Shown one piece after another: positions 42,150 through 47,727 of a stretch of 64,000 bases of DNA. The notes below the pieces were generated by a model. That model did not search any database, had not been told where the DNA came from, and was given only the letters and a program-made list of their open reading frames with translations. This DNA is from a virus. Location: the IMG/VR virus record IMGVR_UViG_3300043571_000313, positions 1 to 64,000 of that record, one strand, 5' to 3'. The stretch's first letter is position 1; each line of letters opens with the position of its first letter. The translations under genes and the position numbers were made by a program.

Positions 42150-42749
42150 TCACGCCTTCGAGGCAATCGCCGCATAGGCAGCACGCACCTGCGCGGCATG
42201 CGACGTCGCCTTCGGCTTTTCGCCGTGCGTCTTCTGGAACGTCAGCTTGGTCGTGGTCTTGGCCGCGCCCACACGAACCGTGTAGGCCACCAAGTCACCG
42301 CCGTTGTCCATCGCCTCATCGCAATACATGGCCTTGTTCGCCATCAGATCCGCCTTGCGCGCATCTGCGGTCTTTTTGACCGAAGCGCGCTGGCTGTCCG
42401 TCAGGCGGACATACTTGCCCGGCTGGTAACCCTCGGGAATCGCCGCGCCATGCGCGGTCGCCTTCAGGATCACAACCATGTGCGCCAACGTCGCCACCGG
42501 CAGCAGTGAGACGAACGCCTTGCGGGCTTCCGTCGCGTGGAACTGGGTCAACTGAACCCGCGAGTCCGCGAGATCCAGCTCACTGAGCTCCGAACCGGCG
42601 TCCGCCTCAGCGGCAGCATCTTTCGCCAACTCTTCGGCCAACACCGTGTCATCCTCCAGAATGTCGAGCAGCTTCGCGCTGGCCTCGTCATTCGAGATCA
42701 AACCCTTGTCCAACTGCGCCACGATGTCATTCTTGATCGAGTTATTCAT
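42150..42749 (-). CDS. Hypothetical protein (199 aa), first gene of the leftward early operon
   Basis: Start at ATG 42749 (MNNSIKNDIVAQLDKGLISNDEASAKLLDILEDD); longer frames run into the control region. The N-terminal third is acidic-helical, the rest mixed alpha/beta ending in a basic helix (KLTFQKTHGEKPKATSHAAQVRAAYAAIASKA). No known family. Being first after the control region it is expected to be expressed early. Confidence 0.65.
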   Translation of the reverse strand: MNNSIKNDIVAQLDKGLISNDEASAKLLDILEDDTVLAEELAKDAAAEADAGSELSELDLADSRVQLTQFHATEARKAFVSLLPVATLAHMVVILKATAHGAAIPEGYQPGKYVRLTDSQRASVKKTADARKADLMANKAMYCDEAMDNGGDLVAYTVRVGAAKTTTKLTFQKTHGEKPKATSHAAQVRAAYAAIASKA

Positions 42750-42824
42750 GAGAAACTCGGTTCCGTCCTGCGGGGTCCGATTGGTCGCTGGCCTGAAGAG
42801 GCTTCGCGGGATCGGGTGCCCCAC

Positions 42825-42840
42825 TATCGGGATACCGATA
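42825..42840. promoter_or_regulatory. Palindrome TATCGG-GATA-CCGATA
   Basis: Perfect 6-bp arms around 4 bases, 75 bases upstream of the first leftward gene. Possible operator for that unit. Confidence 0.3.
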
Positions 42841-43252
42841 CGCCATTTTTCACGCGCCCCGCTGTAAACCATTTCGCTTGCGACATTTGAACGGCCGTCC
42901 GCCACTTCGCCCCACTACTTTAAGTGCATTCGTGCGCTGCGGCCGAGTTCGATCCGCGTCATGCGACCCACGTAAAAAAATCCGCCGTCGAGCTAAGATT
43001 CCATCAGGTGTGATCCACGCGCCGTCGGTTGCGGTATCGTGGGATTGTAAGTCCCCTTATTGCAACCCATATGCGCTAGCTTGTTCCGGTAGCCCCCCGG
43101 CAGTCTCTCGCGGCTGACTGCTGCCTCGTGCCGGGCGAGTCGCGAACCGGTCGAGCGTTGCTCTAGACCGTCGGACTGCTAACCCTGACACCAGCAGCAA
43201 CTTGCTGACTATCAGTGACCTAACCTAGGCAGAGGTAACAGCAAAATCCGAT

Positions 43253-43270
43253 ATACCCCCCCGGGGGTAT
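43253..43270. repeat. Palindrome ATACCCCC-CC-GGGGGTAT
   Basis: 8-bp arms around two bases. Possible protein site; too short a loop for a stable RNA hairpin end-to-end and no T-run follows. Confidence 0.35.
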
Positions 43271-43301
43271 TCGGGGTTTCGACCTGGCCGCCTTCCCCGT
43301 A

Positions 43302-43307
43302 TATAAT
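43302..43307 (+). promoter_or_regulatory. TATAAT (-10-like) hexamer
   Basis: Exact -10 consensus downstream of a C-rich stretch; no good -35 at 16-18 bases. Low confidence as a promoter. Confidence 0.2.
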
Positions 43308-43347
43308 CCCCTCCCTCTGAACTTTCGGGCCTGGCTCGCGTGGGTGG

Positions 43348-43389
43348 ATTCAGGCCTATTTTTCTAGGTCCATTCAGGCCTATTTCTCT
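43348..43389 (+). repeat. Two direct repeats ATTCAGGCCTATTT, 24 bases apart
   Basis: Copies at 43348 and 43372 are identical over 14 bases and nearly so for four more. They flank the left edge of the GTCTCATGG array. Confidence 0.7.
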
Positions 43390-43444
43390 TTTTTACAATT
43401 TGTCTCATGGGATAATTTTCCCATGAGACCACTTCCCATGAGAC
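43389..43444. promoter_or_regulatory. Operator/iteron block A: TTTTTTACA element and 28-bp dyad
   Basis: TTTTTTACA (43389-43397), four bases, then GTCTCATGGGA-N6-TCCCATGAGAC (43402-43429, 11-bp arms), followed by another TCCCATGAGAC half-site (43434-43444). Same element as blocks B-E. Confidence 0.75.
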
Positions 43445-43451
43445 TGCTCGG

Positions 43452-43523
43452 TTTTTTACACGTTGTCTCATGGTCTCATGGGATGGGGTATTGTATAATA
43501 CCCCTCCCATGAGACCATGAGAC
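43452..43523. promoter_or_regulatory. Operator/iteron block B: 59-base composite dyad
   Basis: TTTTTTACA (43452-43460), four bases, then a dyad 43465-43523 whose 27-28-bp arms each contain two GTCTCATGG units plus GGGGTATT, around the centre GTAT. The left arm has one extra T. TATAAT (43494-43499) sits at its centre, so a bound protein would block transcription from here. Confidence 0.75.
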
Positions 43524-43671
43524 TGTGGAAAACCGGGTGAGACCGGGTTCAGGACGGCCGTTTCGCGCCAGCTTCCGTGCCTTTAGGATTAAAAAGACCC
43601 CCCTCTTCTGCGCGCAGACCGGCTGTTTCGATCCGACAGGCCTTAAATCGCAAAGGACGGCGTTTAAATCG

Positions 43672-43721
43672 GTCTCATGGGAAACGCATTTTTTATCCCA
43701 TGAGACCATTTCCCATGAGAC
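43672..43721. promoter_or_regulatory. Operator/iteron block C
   Basis: GTCTCATGGGA (43672-43682), 13 bases, TCCCATGAGAC (43696-43706), then a further TCCCATGAGAC (43711-43721). Order and spacing repeat block A except for the longer centre. Confidence 0.7.
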
Positions 43722-43737
43722 CACTTTTTACATTTCG

Positions 43738-43786
43738 TTTTTTACACTTTGTCTCATGGCATTCCCGTGAGACAAATTGTAAAAAA
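43738..43786. promoter_or_regulatory. Operator/iteron block D: 49-base dyad of two complete elements
   Basis: TTTTTTACA-CTTT-GTCTCATGG (43738-43759) faces its inverted partner CCGTGAGAC-AAAT-TGTAAAAAA (43765-43786). The 22-bp units differ at only a few positions, so this is the clearest view of the whole element. Confidence 0.75.
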
Positions 43787-43851
43787 ACACCCTCTTTCGT
43801 TGCCCACGGTTTGAGGTTGCCATCTCGAGGCCGGTTTGCCGGCATCGGGGC

Positions 43852-43983
43852 GTGAGCTTGGCGCTTCTACTCCTCGTTTTGCAGAGCCGGCTGGCGTGGG
43901 CGCAGGTTCCTGAGCGCGCTTCGGCGCCTAGGGCGGTGCTTATCGCGCTGCGGGACATGCAGTTTCGGGGATTCCGCCGATGA
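43852..43983 (+). CDS. Candidate small exported protein (43 aa)
   Basis: GTG 43852; MSLALLLLVLQSRLAWAQ looks like a signal peptide, then a short basic peptide. Its stop overlaps the next start by ATGA, which supports it, but no family is known. Confidence 0.35.
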   Translation: MSLALLLLVLQSRLAWAQVPERASAPRAVLIALRDMQFRGFRR

Positions 43984-44090
43984 ACCGGCGTGGCTTTATC
44001 CGAAACCTGCTGGCGGGTGGCGCGGTGGCGGCCGTTGCGCCGAAAGAGGCGATCGACGAGGCGGTCGGTCCGGATGATTGCCCGTTCTGA
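43980..44090 (+). CDS. Candidate small protein with Tat-like leader (36 aa)
   Basis: MNRRGFIRNLLAGGAVAAVAPKEA has a twin-arginine RRGFIR followed by a hydrophobic stretch, as in Tat signals, but there is almost no mature protein after it. Overlaps the preceding gene by ATGA. Possibly a membrane peptide. Confidence 0.4.
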   Translation: MNRRGFIRNLLAGGAVAAVAPKEAIDEAVGPDDCPF

Positions 44091-44103
44091 ACGTATTTTA
44101 CAC

Positions 44104-44451
44104 ATGAGCAGCGACACGCCACTGACGGATGCGGAGTACGTCACGACCTACGACGGCGGGGACCACCCGCATTGGGCAACAGCGGTGCGACATGGGCCGT
44201 ATGCTGGCTATTGCTACACTCAGGAGGCGGCAGACCACCTGACCAAAATGCTCAACGAACGTATCACTCTCGAACGCCGCGTCAGCCAGCTAGAGGCCCA
44301 ACTTGCCGAGGCGCGCAAGGATTCGGAGCGGTTGGCTAAAGCTGACCGGCTCGCGCTCTACGACGGGAAGGATGGGCACCGCGAGTGGTGGAGCGGAGGG
44401 ACGTGGCTCTATCCAGGTGATGAGATCATACAACTAGACGCGAAACCATGA
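44104..44451 (+). CDS. Hypothetical protein with coiled coil (115 aa)
   Basis: ATG 44104. N-terminal 'DAEYVTTYDGGDHPHWATAVRHGPYAGYCYTQEAADHL', a central coiled coil (RITLERRVSQLEAQLAEARKDSERL) and an aromatic end. Unrecognised; ATGA overlap with the next gene. Confidence 0.6.
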   Translation: MSSDTPLTDAEYVTTYDGGDHPHWATAVRHGPYAGYCYTQEAADHLTKMLNERITLERRVSQLEAQLAEARKDSERLAKADRLALYDGKDGHREWWSGGTWLYPGDEIIQLDAKP

Positions 44452-44729
44452 GCCCACAACGCAAAGCCAAGAAGCCCGCGAGGATTAACGGGGAAATCAA
44501 GCAGTCCATGATGCCGATACGGGACAATCGTGGCATGACGATTCGTTTTGAGGATCGCCCCAAGTATCTACAACTCCCCATCGACAACCCTGACGCGCTG
44601 GTTGAGCAGGTGGCCAACGACATGGCGGCCTATGGCCGTAGTGGACAGTATCTGTTGACATGGGAGGATATTGCCCGCGCCGCCCTGCGCTCCCTCGGTG
44701 TGCCGATTAAGGGAGGGAAAAAACCATGA
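44448..44729 (+). CDS. Hypothetical small basic protein (93 aa)
   Basis: Basic ends (MSPQRKAKKPARINGEIKQ; KGGKKP) and a helical middle (LVEQVANDMAAYGRSGQYLLTWEDIARAALRSL). Could be a DNA-binding accessory protein. ATGA overlaps with both neighbours. Confidence 0.55.
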   Translation: MSPQRKAKKPARINGEIKQSMMPIRDNRGMTIRFEDRPKYLQLPIDNPDALVEQVANDMAAYGRSGQYLLTWEDIARAALRSLGVPIKGGKKP

Positions 44730-45241
44730 GCACGCAACCAAGCGAGCACGCGCAGCGGGCATCGAAAGCATTAGACGGTGGCGACATCGAGGCGCACATC
44801 ATCGACCATCACGCGATCGCTCCCGCCGTGGCCGAGCGGGACCGGCGAATTGCCGAGTTAGAGGCGCGTATCGCCAAGCAAAACGCGATCATTGACCGGC
44901 TGAACCACTGCGGATCCGACACCGAGCGGATCGAGTGGCTGGAGCGTATGTGCTTTGACCTCACCGAATCAAAAGGGCGATGGTGCGTCTCGGACTTTAT
45001 CGTCGAGAGGGCGCACTACGGCAAGACCGTGCGAGAGGCGGTCGACGCGGTGGGCCGGGTCACGGATTGCCCGGGTCAAATAATCACGGCGCACTGGATG
45101 CAGACCGCGCGCTCCACTGCGATGTACAGCGAGGCCTACCTCGCCGCCTTGAACGAAATCATGGCCGGAAAAGCCAATTTTTACACTTTGTCTCATGGGA
45201 AAATATCCCGTGAGACTGCCGGGCTCCGGGGAGCCCCATGA
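44726..45241 (+). CDS. Hypothetical coiled-coil protein (171 aa), Ea22-like
   Basis: The first half is a coiled coil (AVAERDRRIAELEARIAKQNAIIDRL); then 'DTERIEWLERMCFDLTESKGRWCVSDFIVERAHYGKTVREAVDAVGRV' follows a pattern of Ea22-like phage accessory proteins. The end of the gene contains copy E of the GTCTCATGG operator (45190-45216), so its last 20 residues are read through the site. Confidence 0.55.
   Translation: MSTQPSEHAQRASKALDGGDIEAHIIDHHAIAPAVAERDRRIAELEARIAKQNAIIDRLNHCGSDTERIEWLERMCFDLTESKGRWCVSDFIVERAHYGKTVREAVDAVGRVTDCPGQIITAHWMQTARSTAMYSEAYLAALNEIMAGKANFYTLSHGKISRETAGLRGAP
45178..45216. promoter_or_regulatory. Operator/iteron block E inside a coding region
   Basis: TTTTTACA-CTTT-GTCTCATGGGA then 5 bases and TCCCGTGAGAC. 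Same element as blocks A-D about 1.4 kb away; it may allow DNA looping between the two sites. Confidence 0.7.
45221..45236 (+). promoter_or_regulatory. Hairpin GGGCTC-CGGG-GAGCCC before a start codon
   Basis: A 6-bp GC stem ends two bases before ATG 45238, where it could mask the ribosome site of the next gene. It immediately follows operator block E. Confidence 0.35.
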
Positions 45242-45612
45242 GATCGACCCCACGTCATTTACGTGAGTGGCTGGCGGTCCTGCACTATAACGGGGACCAG
45301 GTGACGTGGCGCACATGGTGGAAGATGCTGCGCGGGGCAGTGTCCATGGTCGCCCGGCCGCTGCCCCGGGCCGTCTGGCGTAACCGGGCGCGGACGTGCG
45401 CGCGGTGCCCCCTCTTCGACCGCGAGTTGCGGCGCTGCGCCGGGCCGTGGGTGCAGGGCAAGCCTACCGGGTGCGGGTGCTACCTCGTTTGGATGATCCG
45501 CGTGCCGGCGCCTTACCCTGCGGGGTGCTGGGCGAAGCAGTTCTTGGCGCCTGAGACGGGGCTGGGCTGGCCGGCTTACCCATCGGCAACGCCGAGGAGT
45601 CCAGGATCTTGA
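45238..45612 (+). CDS. Cys-rich protein (124 aa), putative zinc binding
   Basis: Starts in an ATGA overlap with the preceding gene. The middle has CARCPLFDRELRRCAGPWVQGKPTGCGCY: five or six cysteines in a short span suggest a structural zinc site. The N-terminus is helical and basic. The last 50 residues overlap the convergent gene on the opposite strand. Unrecognised. Confidence 0.5.
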   Translation: MRSTPRHLREWLAVLHYNGDQVTWRTWWKMLRGAVSMVARPLPRAVWRNRARTCARCPLFDRELRRCAGPWVQGKPTGCGCYLVWMIRVPAPYPAGCWAKQFLAPETGLGWPAYPSATPRSPGS

Positions 45613-45802
45613 ATGCGATCCACTTCTCCCCCTCGATGGTCTCATAACTGGAGAACCGGGTCTTCACTCGATGCAGGGTGTCCCTCTGCATGATCGTCCA
45701 GTCGTAGTGCAGCGCTGGATCAAGCGGAGGGCTATTCTCGTCCATCAAGTTGGAGTACGGCACGAACAGGTACTCGCCGCGAACGAAGGTATTGGTGCTC
45801 AC
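45464..45802 (-). CDS. Hypothetical protein (112 aa), last gene of the leftward recombination/replication unit
   Basis: MSTNTFVRGEYLFVPYSNLMDENSPPLDPALHYDWTIMQRDTL is followed by a central beta segment and a Pro/Ser/Arg-rich tail. The tail is antisense to the end of the Cys-rich gene over 149 bases, an unusually long convergent overlap. Unrecognised. Confidence 0.45.
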   Translation of the reverse strand: MSTNTFVRGEYLFVPYSNLMDENSPPLDPALHYDWTIMQRDTLHRVKTRFSSYETIEGEKWIAFKILDSSALPMGKPASPAPSQAPRTASPSTPQGKAPARGSSKRGSTRTR

Positions 45803-45833
45803 GGCTTATCCTCCGGGTGCATCTCTTCGATTT

Positions 45834-46025
45834 TCAGGGTTCATGATGGGTTTGGTTGTTCCGAGCCGCCAGCACCGCCAGCAGGTTCAGCCGGATCGTC
45901 TTGAGCGCGGCCCGCTGGATCTTCTCACGGATGGCGTTCGGCACGCCGCGCGCCGCCTTGAGCCGTGCGGCCGCAATGTCAGGGGTGATGGTCGGGAAGA
46001 GCTCCCGGGCTTCGCGTGCGTTCAC
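45834..46025 (-). CDS. Small helical protein (63 aa)
   Basis: Helical, basic (DIAAARLKAARGVPNAIREKIQRAALKTIRLNLLAVLAARNN). Could bind nucleic acid. Overlaps the upstream stop by ATGA. Confidence 0.5.
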   Translation of the reverse strand: MNAREARELFPTITPDIAAARLKAARGVPNAIREKIQRAALKTIRLNLLAVLAARNNQTHHEP

Positions 46026-46222
46026 GTCGCCACCTCCTTCCGCCGAATCTCGAGTCCGGCCAGATGCTCCATGACCTTGAGGTGATGCAGCTCCGGCTCG
46101 AAGCCGACCTTGGCCGCAATCAACCCGTATTTGTAGGTGACTTTCGCCAGCCGTTCGTGGGCCTGCGCGAGACTTTCACGGAGGGTGGCGTTCTCGGCCT
46201 GCAGTTTTTGGAGTGAGTCCAT
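46022..46222 (-). CDS. Small coiled-coil protein (66 aa)
   Basis: ATG 46222 begins MDSLQKLQAENATLRESLAQAHERLAKV, a leucine-zipper-like coiled coil, followed by 'YKYGLIAAKVGFEPELHHLKVMEHLAGLEIRRKEV'. Unrecognised. Confidence 0.5.
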   Translation of the reverse strand: MDSLQKLQAENATLRESLAQAHERLAKVTYKYGLIAAKVGFEPELHHLKVMEHLAGLEIRRKEVAT

Positions 46223-46226
46223 GGCG

Positions 46227-46469
46227 TCAGAGGTGGCGGGTGAAGTAGAGTTCCATGAGGCGCTGCATGACCCGAATCCCGAGCGACTGCGGCAGGGTGG
46301 CGTGCAGCTTTTCAGCGAGCGCGTCACCCTCGTATTTGATGGTGTGGCTCATCGCCGTCAGGTTGACCTGCCCGCTGGGTGCCGCCCGGTTCAACTCCGA
46401 CAGCGGCTCCTCGATGCGGATGACGACCGGCTCGCTGTTGTCAGCGCGGTGGATGGAGAGGGTTGTCAC
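46227..46469 (-). CDS. Hypothetical protein (80 aa)
   Basis: Begins with two beta strands (MTTLSIHRADNSEPVVIRIEE) and ends in a helix (QSLGIRVMQRLMELYFTRHL). ATGA overlap with the MazG-like gene. Unrecognised. Confidence 0.5.
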   Translation of the reverse strand: MTTLSIHRADNSEPVVIRIEEPLSELNRAAPSGQVNLTAMSHTIKYEGDALAEKLHATLPQSLGIRVMQRLMELYFTRHL

Positions 46470-47095
46470 GACGCGCCATCCTTCTTCCCGTCATTGCCCT
46501 CGAGCACCGCGCGCTCCTTCACGAGATCGCGGTTGAGCGCGGCGTCGCTGGTGAATTTCTCCGGGTAGCGCGCCTGGAGCTTTTGGATATTGACCGTGGC
46601 GCACGCCTCCAGCGTCGAGTCGGCGGCATGTGCGAGCTCCGAGAGCACGCACACGATGTCGCGCACCCTCAGCTGATAGTTTTCCTCCATCGAGCCCAGT
46701 CGCATCGTTTCCAGCCCGATCAGGCTGGCCGACTCCTTCATGAGTTCGAACGCGAGCGACTTGAGATCCGCATGCCGGTTGAAGGGCGCCCACGCAGTCG
46801 AGAACTCCTCCATGTCATTCGTGCCGACAAGGCCTGCCAGCCGCCAGCCGAACGCCCGACAGATCAGCGGCACGTACCACAGCGCATCGCCGATCTCCTC
46901 GCGGAAATTCACGAGGTCGACCGGCTTGCCGTAGGCGTGCTGCTTCTTCATCACGTCGACCAGCTCGGCCGCTTCGGTGCAGAGGCCCATGATCGCATGG
47001 ATCATGTCATGCTCACGAGCCTGCAGCGAATGCACGGCGGCGTGGACGGGGGCCGTGCGGAGCGCGGCTTGTTCGTATTCAGAGAACGTATTCAT
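46466..47095 (-). CDS. MazG-like nucleotide pyrophosphohydrolase
   Basis: 209 residues from ATG 47095. The MazG-type metal-binding motifs are clear: GLCTEAAELVD (Glu41, Glu44) and REEIGDALWY (Glu66/67, Asp70). The family hydrolyses non-canonical or (d)NTPs to the monophosphate and pyrophosphate; phage versions may lower alarmone or damaged nucleotide pools. The C-terminal half (90-209) is helical and family-atypical. It lies in the replication operon. Confidence 0.75.
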   Translation of the reverse strand: MNTFSEYEQAALRTAPVHAAVHSLQAREHDMIHAIMGLCTEAAELVDVMKKQHAYGKPVDLVNFREEIGDALWYVPLICRAFGWRLAGLVGTNDMEEFSTAWAPFNRHADLKSLAFELMKESASLIGLETMRLGSMEENYQLRVRDIVCVLSELAHAADSTLEACATVNIQKLQARYPEKFTSDAALNRDLVKERAVLEGNDGKKDGAS

Positions 47096-47097
47096 TG

Positions 47098-47334
47098 TCA
47101 GATTACACTGGCGGATTCCTTGCGGGTGCGCTTCAGGGAAGCGCGGGTTGATGTGGGCTCCTGGAGTTCCAGGAGAATGTGCAACGCGGCCTTGGCGGCT
47201 GCGATCTGGCGAATGGCGGCGACTTCCTTCAGCTTCCCGGCCGCCACCCATTTGGGATACGCGCGCTCACGCATCGCGATCTCCCGCTTGAGGTCCATGA
47301 CCACGTCCTCGAAGGTGACCTCGACTTCGATCAT
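47098..47334 (-). CDS. Small helical protein (78 aa)
   Basis: MIEVEVTFEDVVMDLKREIAMRERAYPKW then an Ala-rich helix and a basic tail (SLKRTRKESASVI). Resembles the many small phage proteins of unknown role; ATGA overlap upstream. Confidence 0.55.
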   Translation of the reverse strand: MIEVEVTFEDVVMDLKREIAMRERAYPKWVAAGKLKEVAAIRQIAAAKAALHILLELQEPTSTRASLKRTRKESASVI

Positions 47335-47549
47335 GGCTCAGTCGGTTGTGGTTGCGGTGCCTTCACCGGCGAGGTCAGGTCGATCGGCTGTGGCGCGAAT
47401 AGTTTCTGCCGGTGCTTCCGGCTTCGGCGGTTGCGCTCCCGACCGAAGAACATCGGCCGGCCGATCACATTCTTTTTGATGGCGACATTCGCGCGGTGAT
47501 CTGCCCTTTCGGCGGCGGACCCGAGTTTGACCTTTTGTTGTTTGCTCAT
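47331..47549 (-). CDS. Small basic protein (72 aa), overlapping the next gene out of frame
   Basis: Lys/Arg-rich N-terminal half (MSKQQKVKLGSAAERADHRANVAIKKNVIGRPM; RERNRRSRKHRQKLF), Pro-rich end. 212 bases overlap, in another frame, with the gene 47338-47727. The amino acid pattern here looks more genuine than the other frame over the shared bases. Unrecognised. Confidence 0.45.
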   Translation of the reverse strand: MSKQQKVKLGSAAERADHRANVAIKKNVIGRPMFFGRERNRRSRKHRQKLFAPQPIDLTSPVKAPQPQPTEP

Positions 47550-47727
47550 GGATGGGTGAATTATTGAGTGTGTCGGTGAGTGCCATCGGCACCCAGGCGA
47601 AGTAGTCCCATCCGGCCGGCGCCGCCATGCGCAGCTTCGAGAGCTCGAGCTCGATGTGGGACCACTCGACCGACGCTATATAGATGCCGTACTCAAATGG
47701 TGTCACTGCGTGGATTCTGAATTTCAT
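47338..47727 (-). CDS. Hypothetical protein (129 aa), probably disrupted or overlapping
   Basis: The first 60 residues (MKFRIHAVTPFEYGIYIASVEWSHIELELSKLRM) look like a folded protein, while the rest (RVRRRKGRSPRECRHQKECDRPADVL) looks like a shadow of the overlapping basic protein. Either the two genes truly overlap or a frameshift (natural or sequence error) has lengthened this one. ATGA overlap with the helicase gene. Confidence 0.4.
   Translation of the reverse strand: MKFRIHAVTPFEYGIYIASVEWSHIELELSKLRMAAPAGWDYFAWVPMALTDTLNNSPIHEQTTKGQTRVRRRKGRSPRECRHQKECDRPADVLRSGAQPPKPEAPAETIRATADRPDLAGEGTATTTD

Larger units (their letters stand above)
42750..43851. other. Non-coding control region between divergent operons
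   Basis: About 1.1 kb without a convincing gene, separating the leftward unit (first gene ends at 42749) from the rightward unit (from 43852). It contains the palindrome at 42825, an 8-bp C/G-rich palindrome (43253-43270), a TATAAT (43302-43307), two direct repeats (43348-43389) and the dense GTCTCATGG array (43389-43789). A TGTGGAAAA resembling a DnaA box lies at 43525-43533. It fits a regulatory switch and/or a replication origin. Confidence 0.6.

Noticed and set aside
42878-43117. Open frame of 79 codons (+) in the control region
   Set aside because: Composition is Arg/Pro/Ser-rich with no ribosome site or coding bias; it lies in a region of palindromes.
43090-43215. tRNA-like segment with GGTC...GACC and CTGCTAA
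   Set aside because: A D-arm-like stem and a Ser-type anticodon loop are visible, but there is no T-arm (GGTTCGAAT) or acceptor pairing and the anticodon stem does not give a 7-base loop.
43476-43770. Open frames on both strands across the operator array
   Set aside because: They only arise because the repeats happen to lack stops; the peptides consist of repeated 'SHET/VSWE' from the GTCTCATGG units.
43402-43773. CRISPR array
   Set aside because: Repeats are inverted and variably spaced; there are no uniform spacers and no cas genes.
43389-43786. TTTACA of the repeated element as a -35 box
   Set aside because: No -10-like sequence lies at a constant 16-18 bases from it across copies, whereas GTCTCATGG is always at the same distance.
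46463-47479. Open frame of 338 codons (+) opposite the MazG-like gene
   Set aside because: Arg/Leu-rich shadow of the minus-strand genes.
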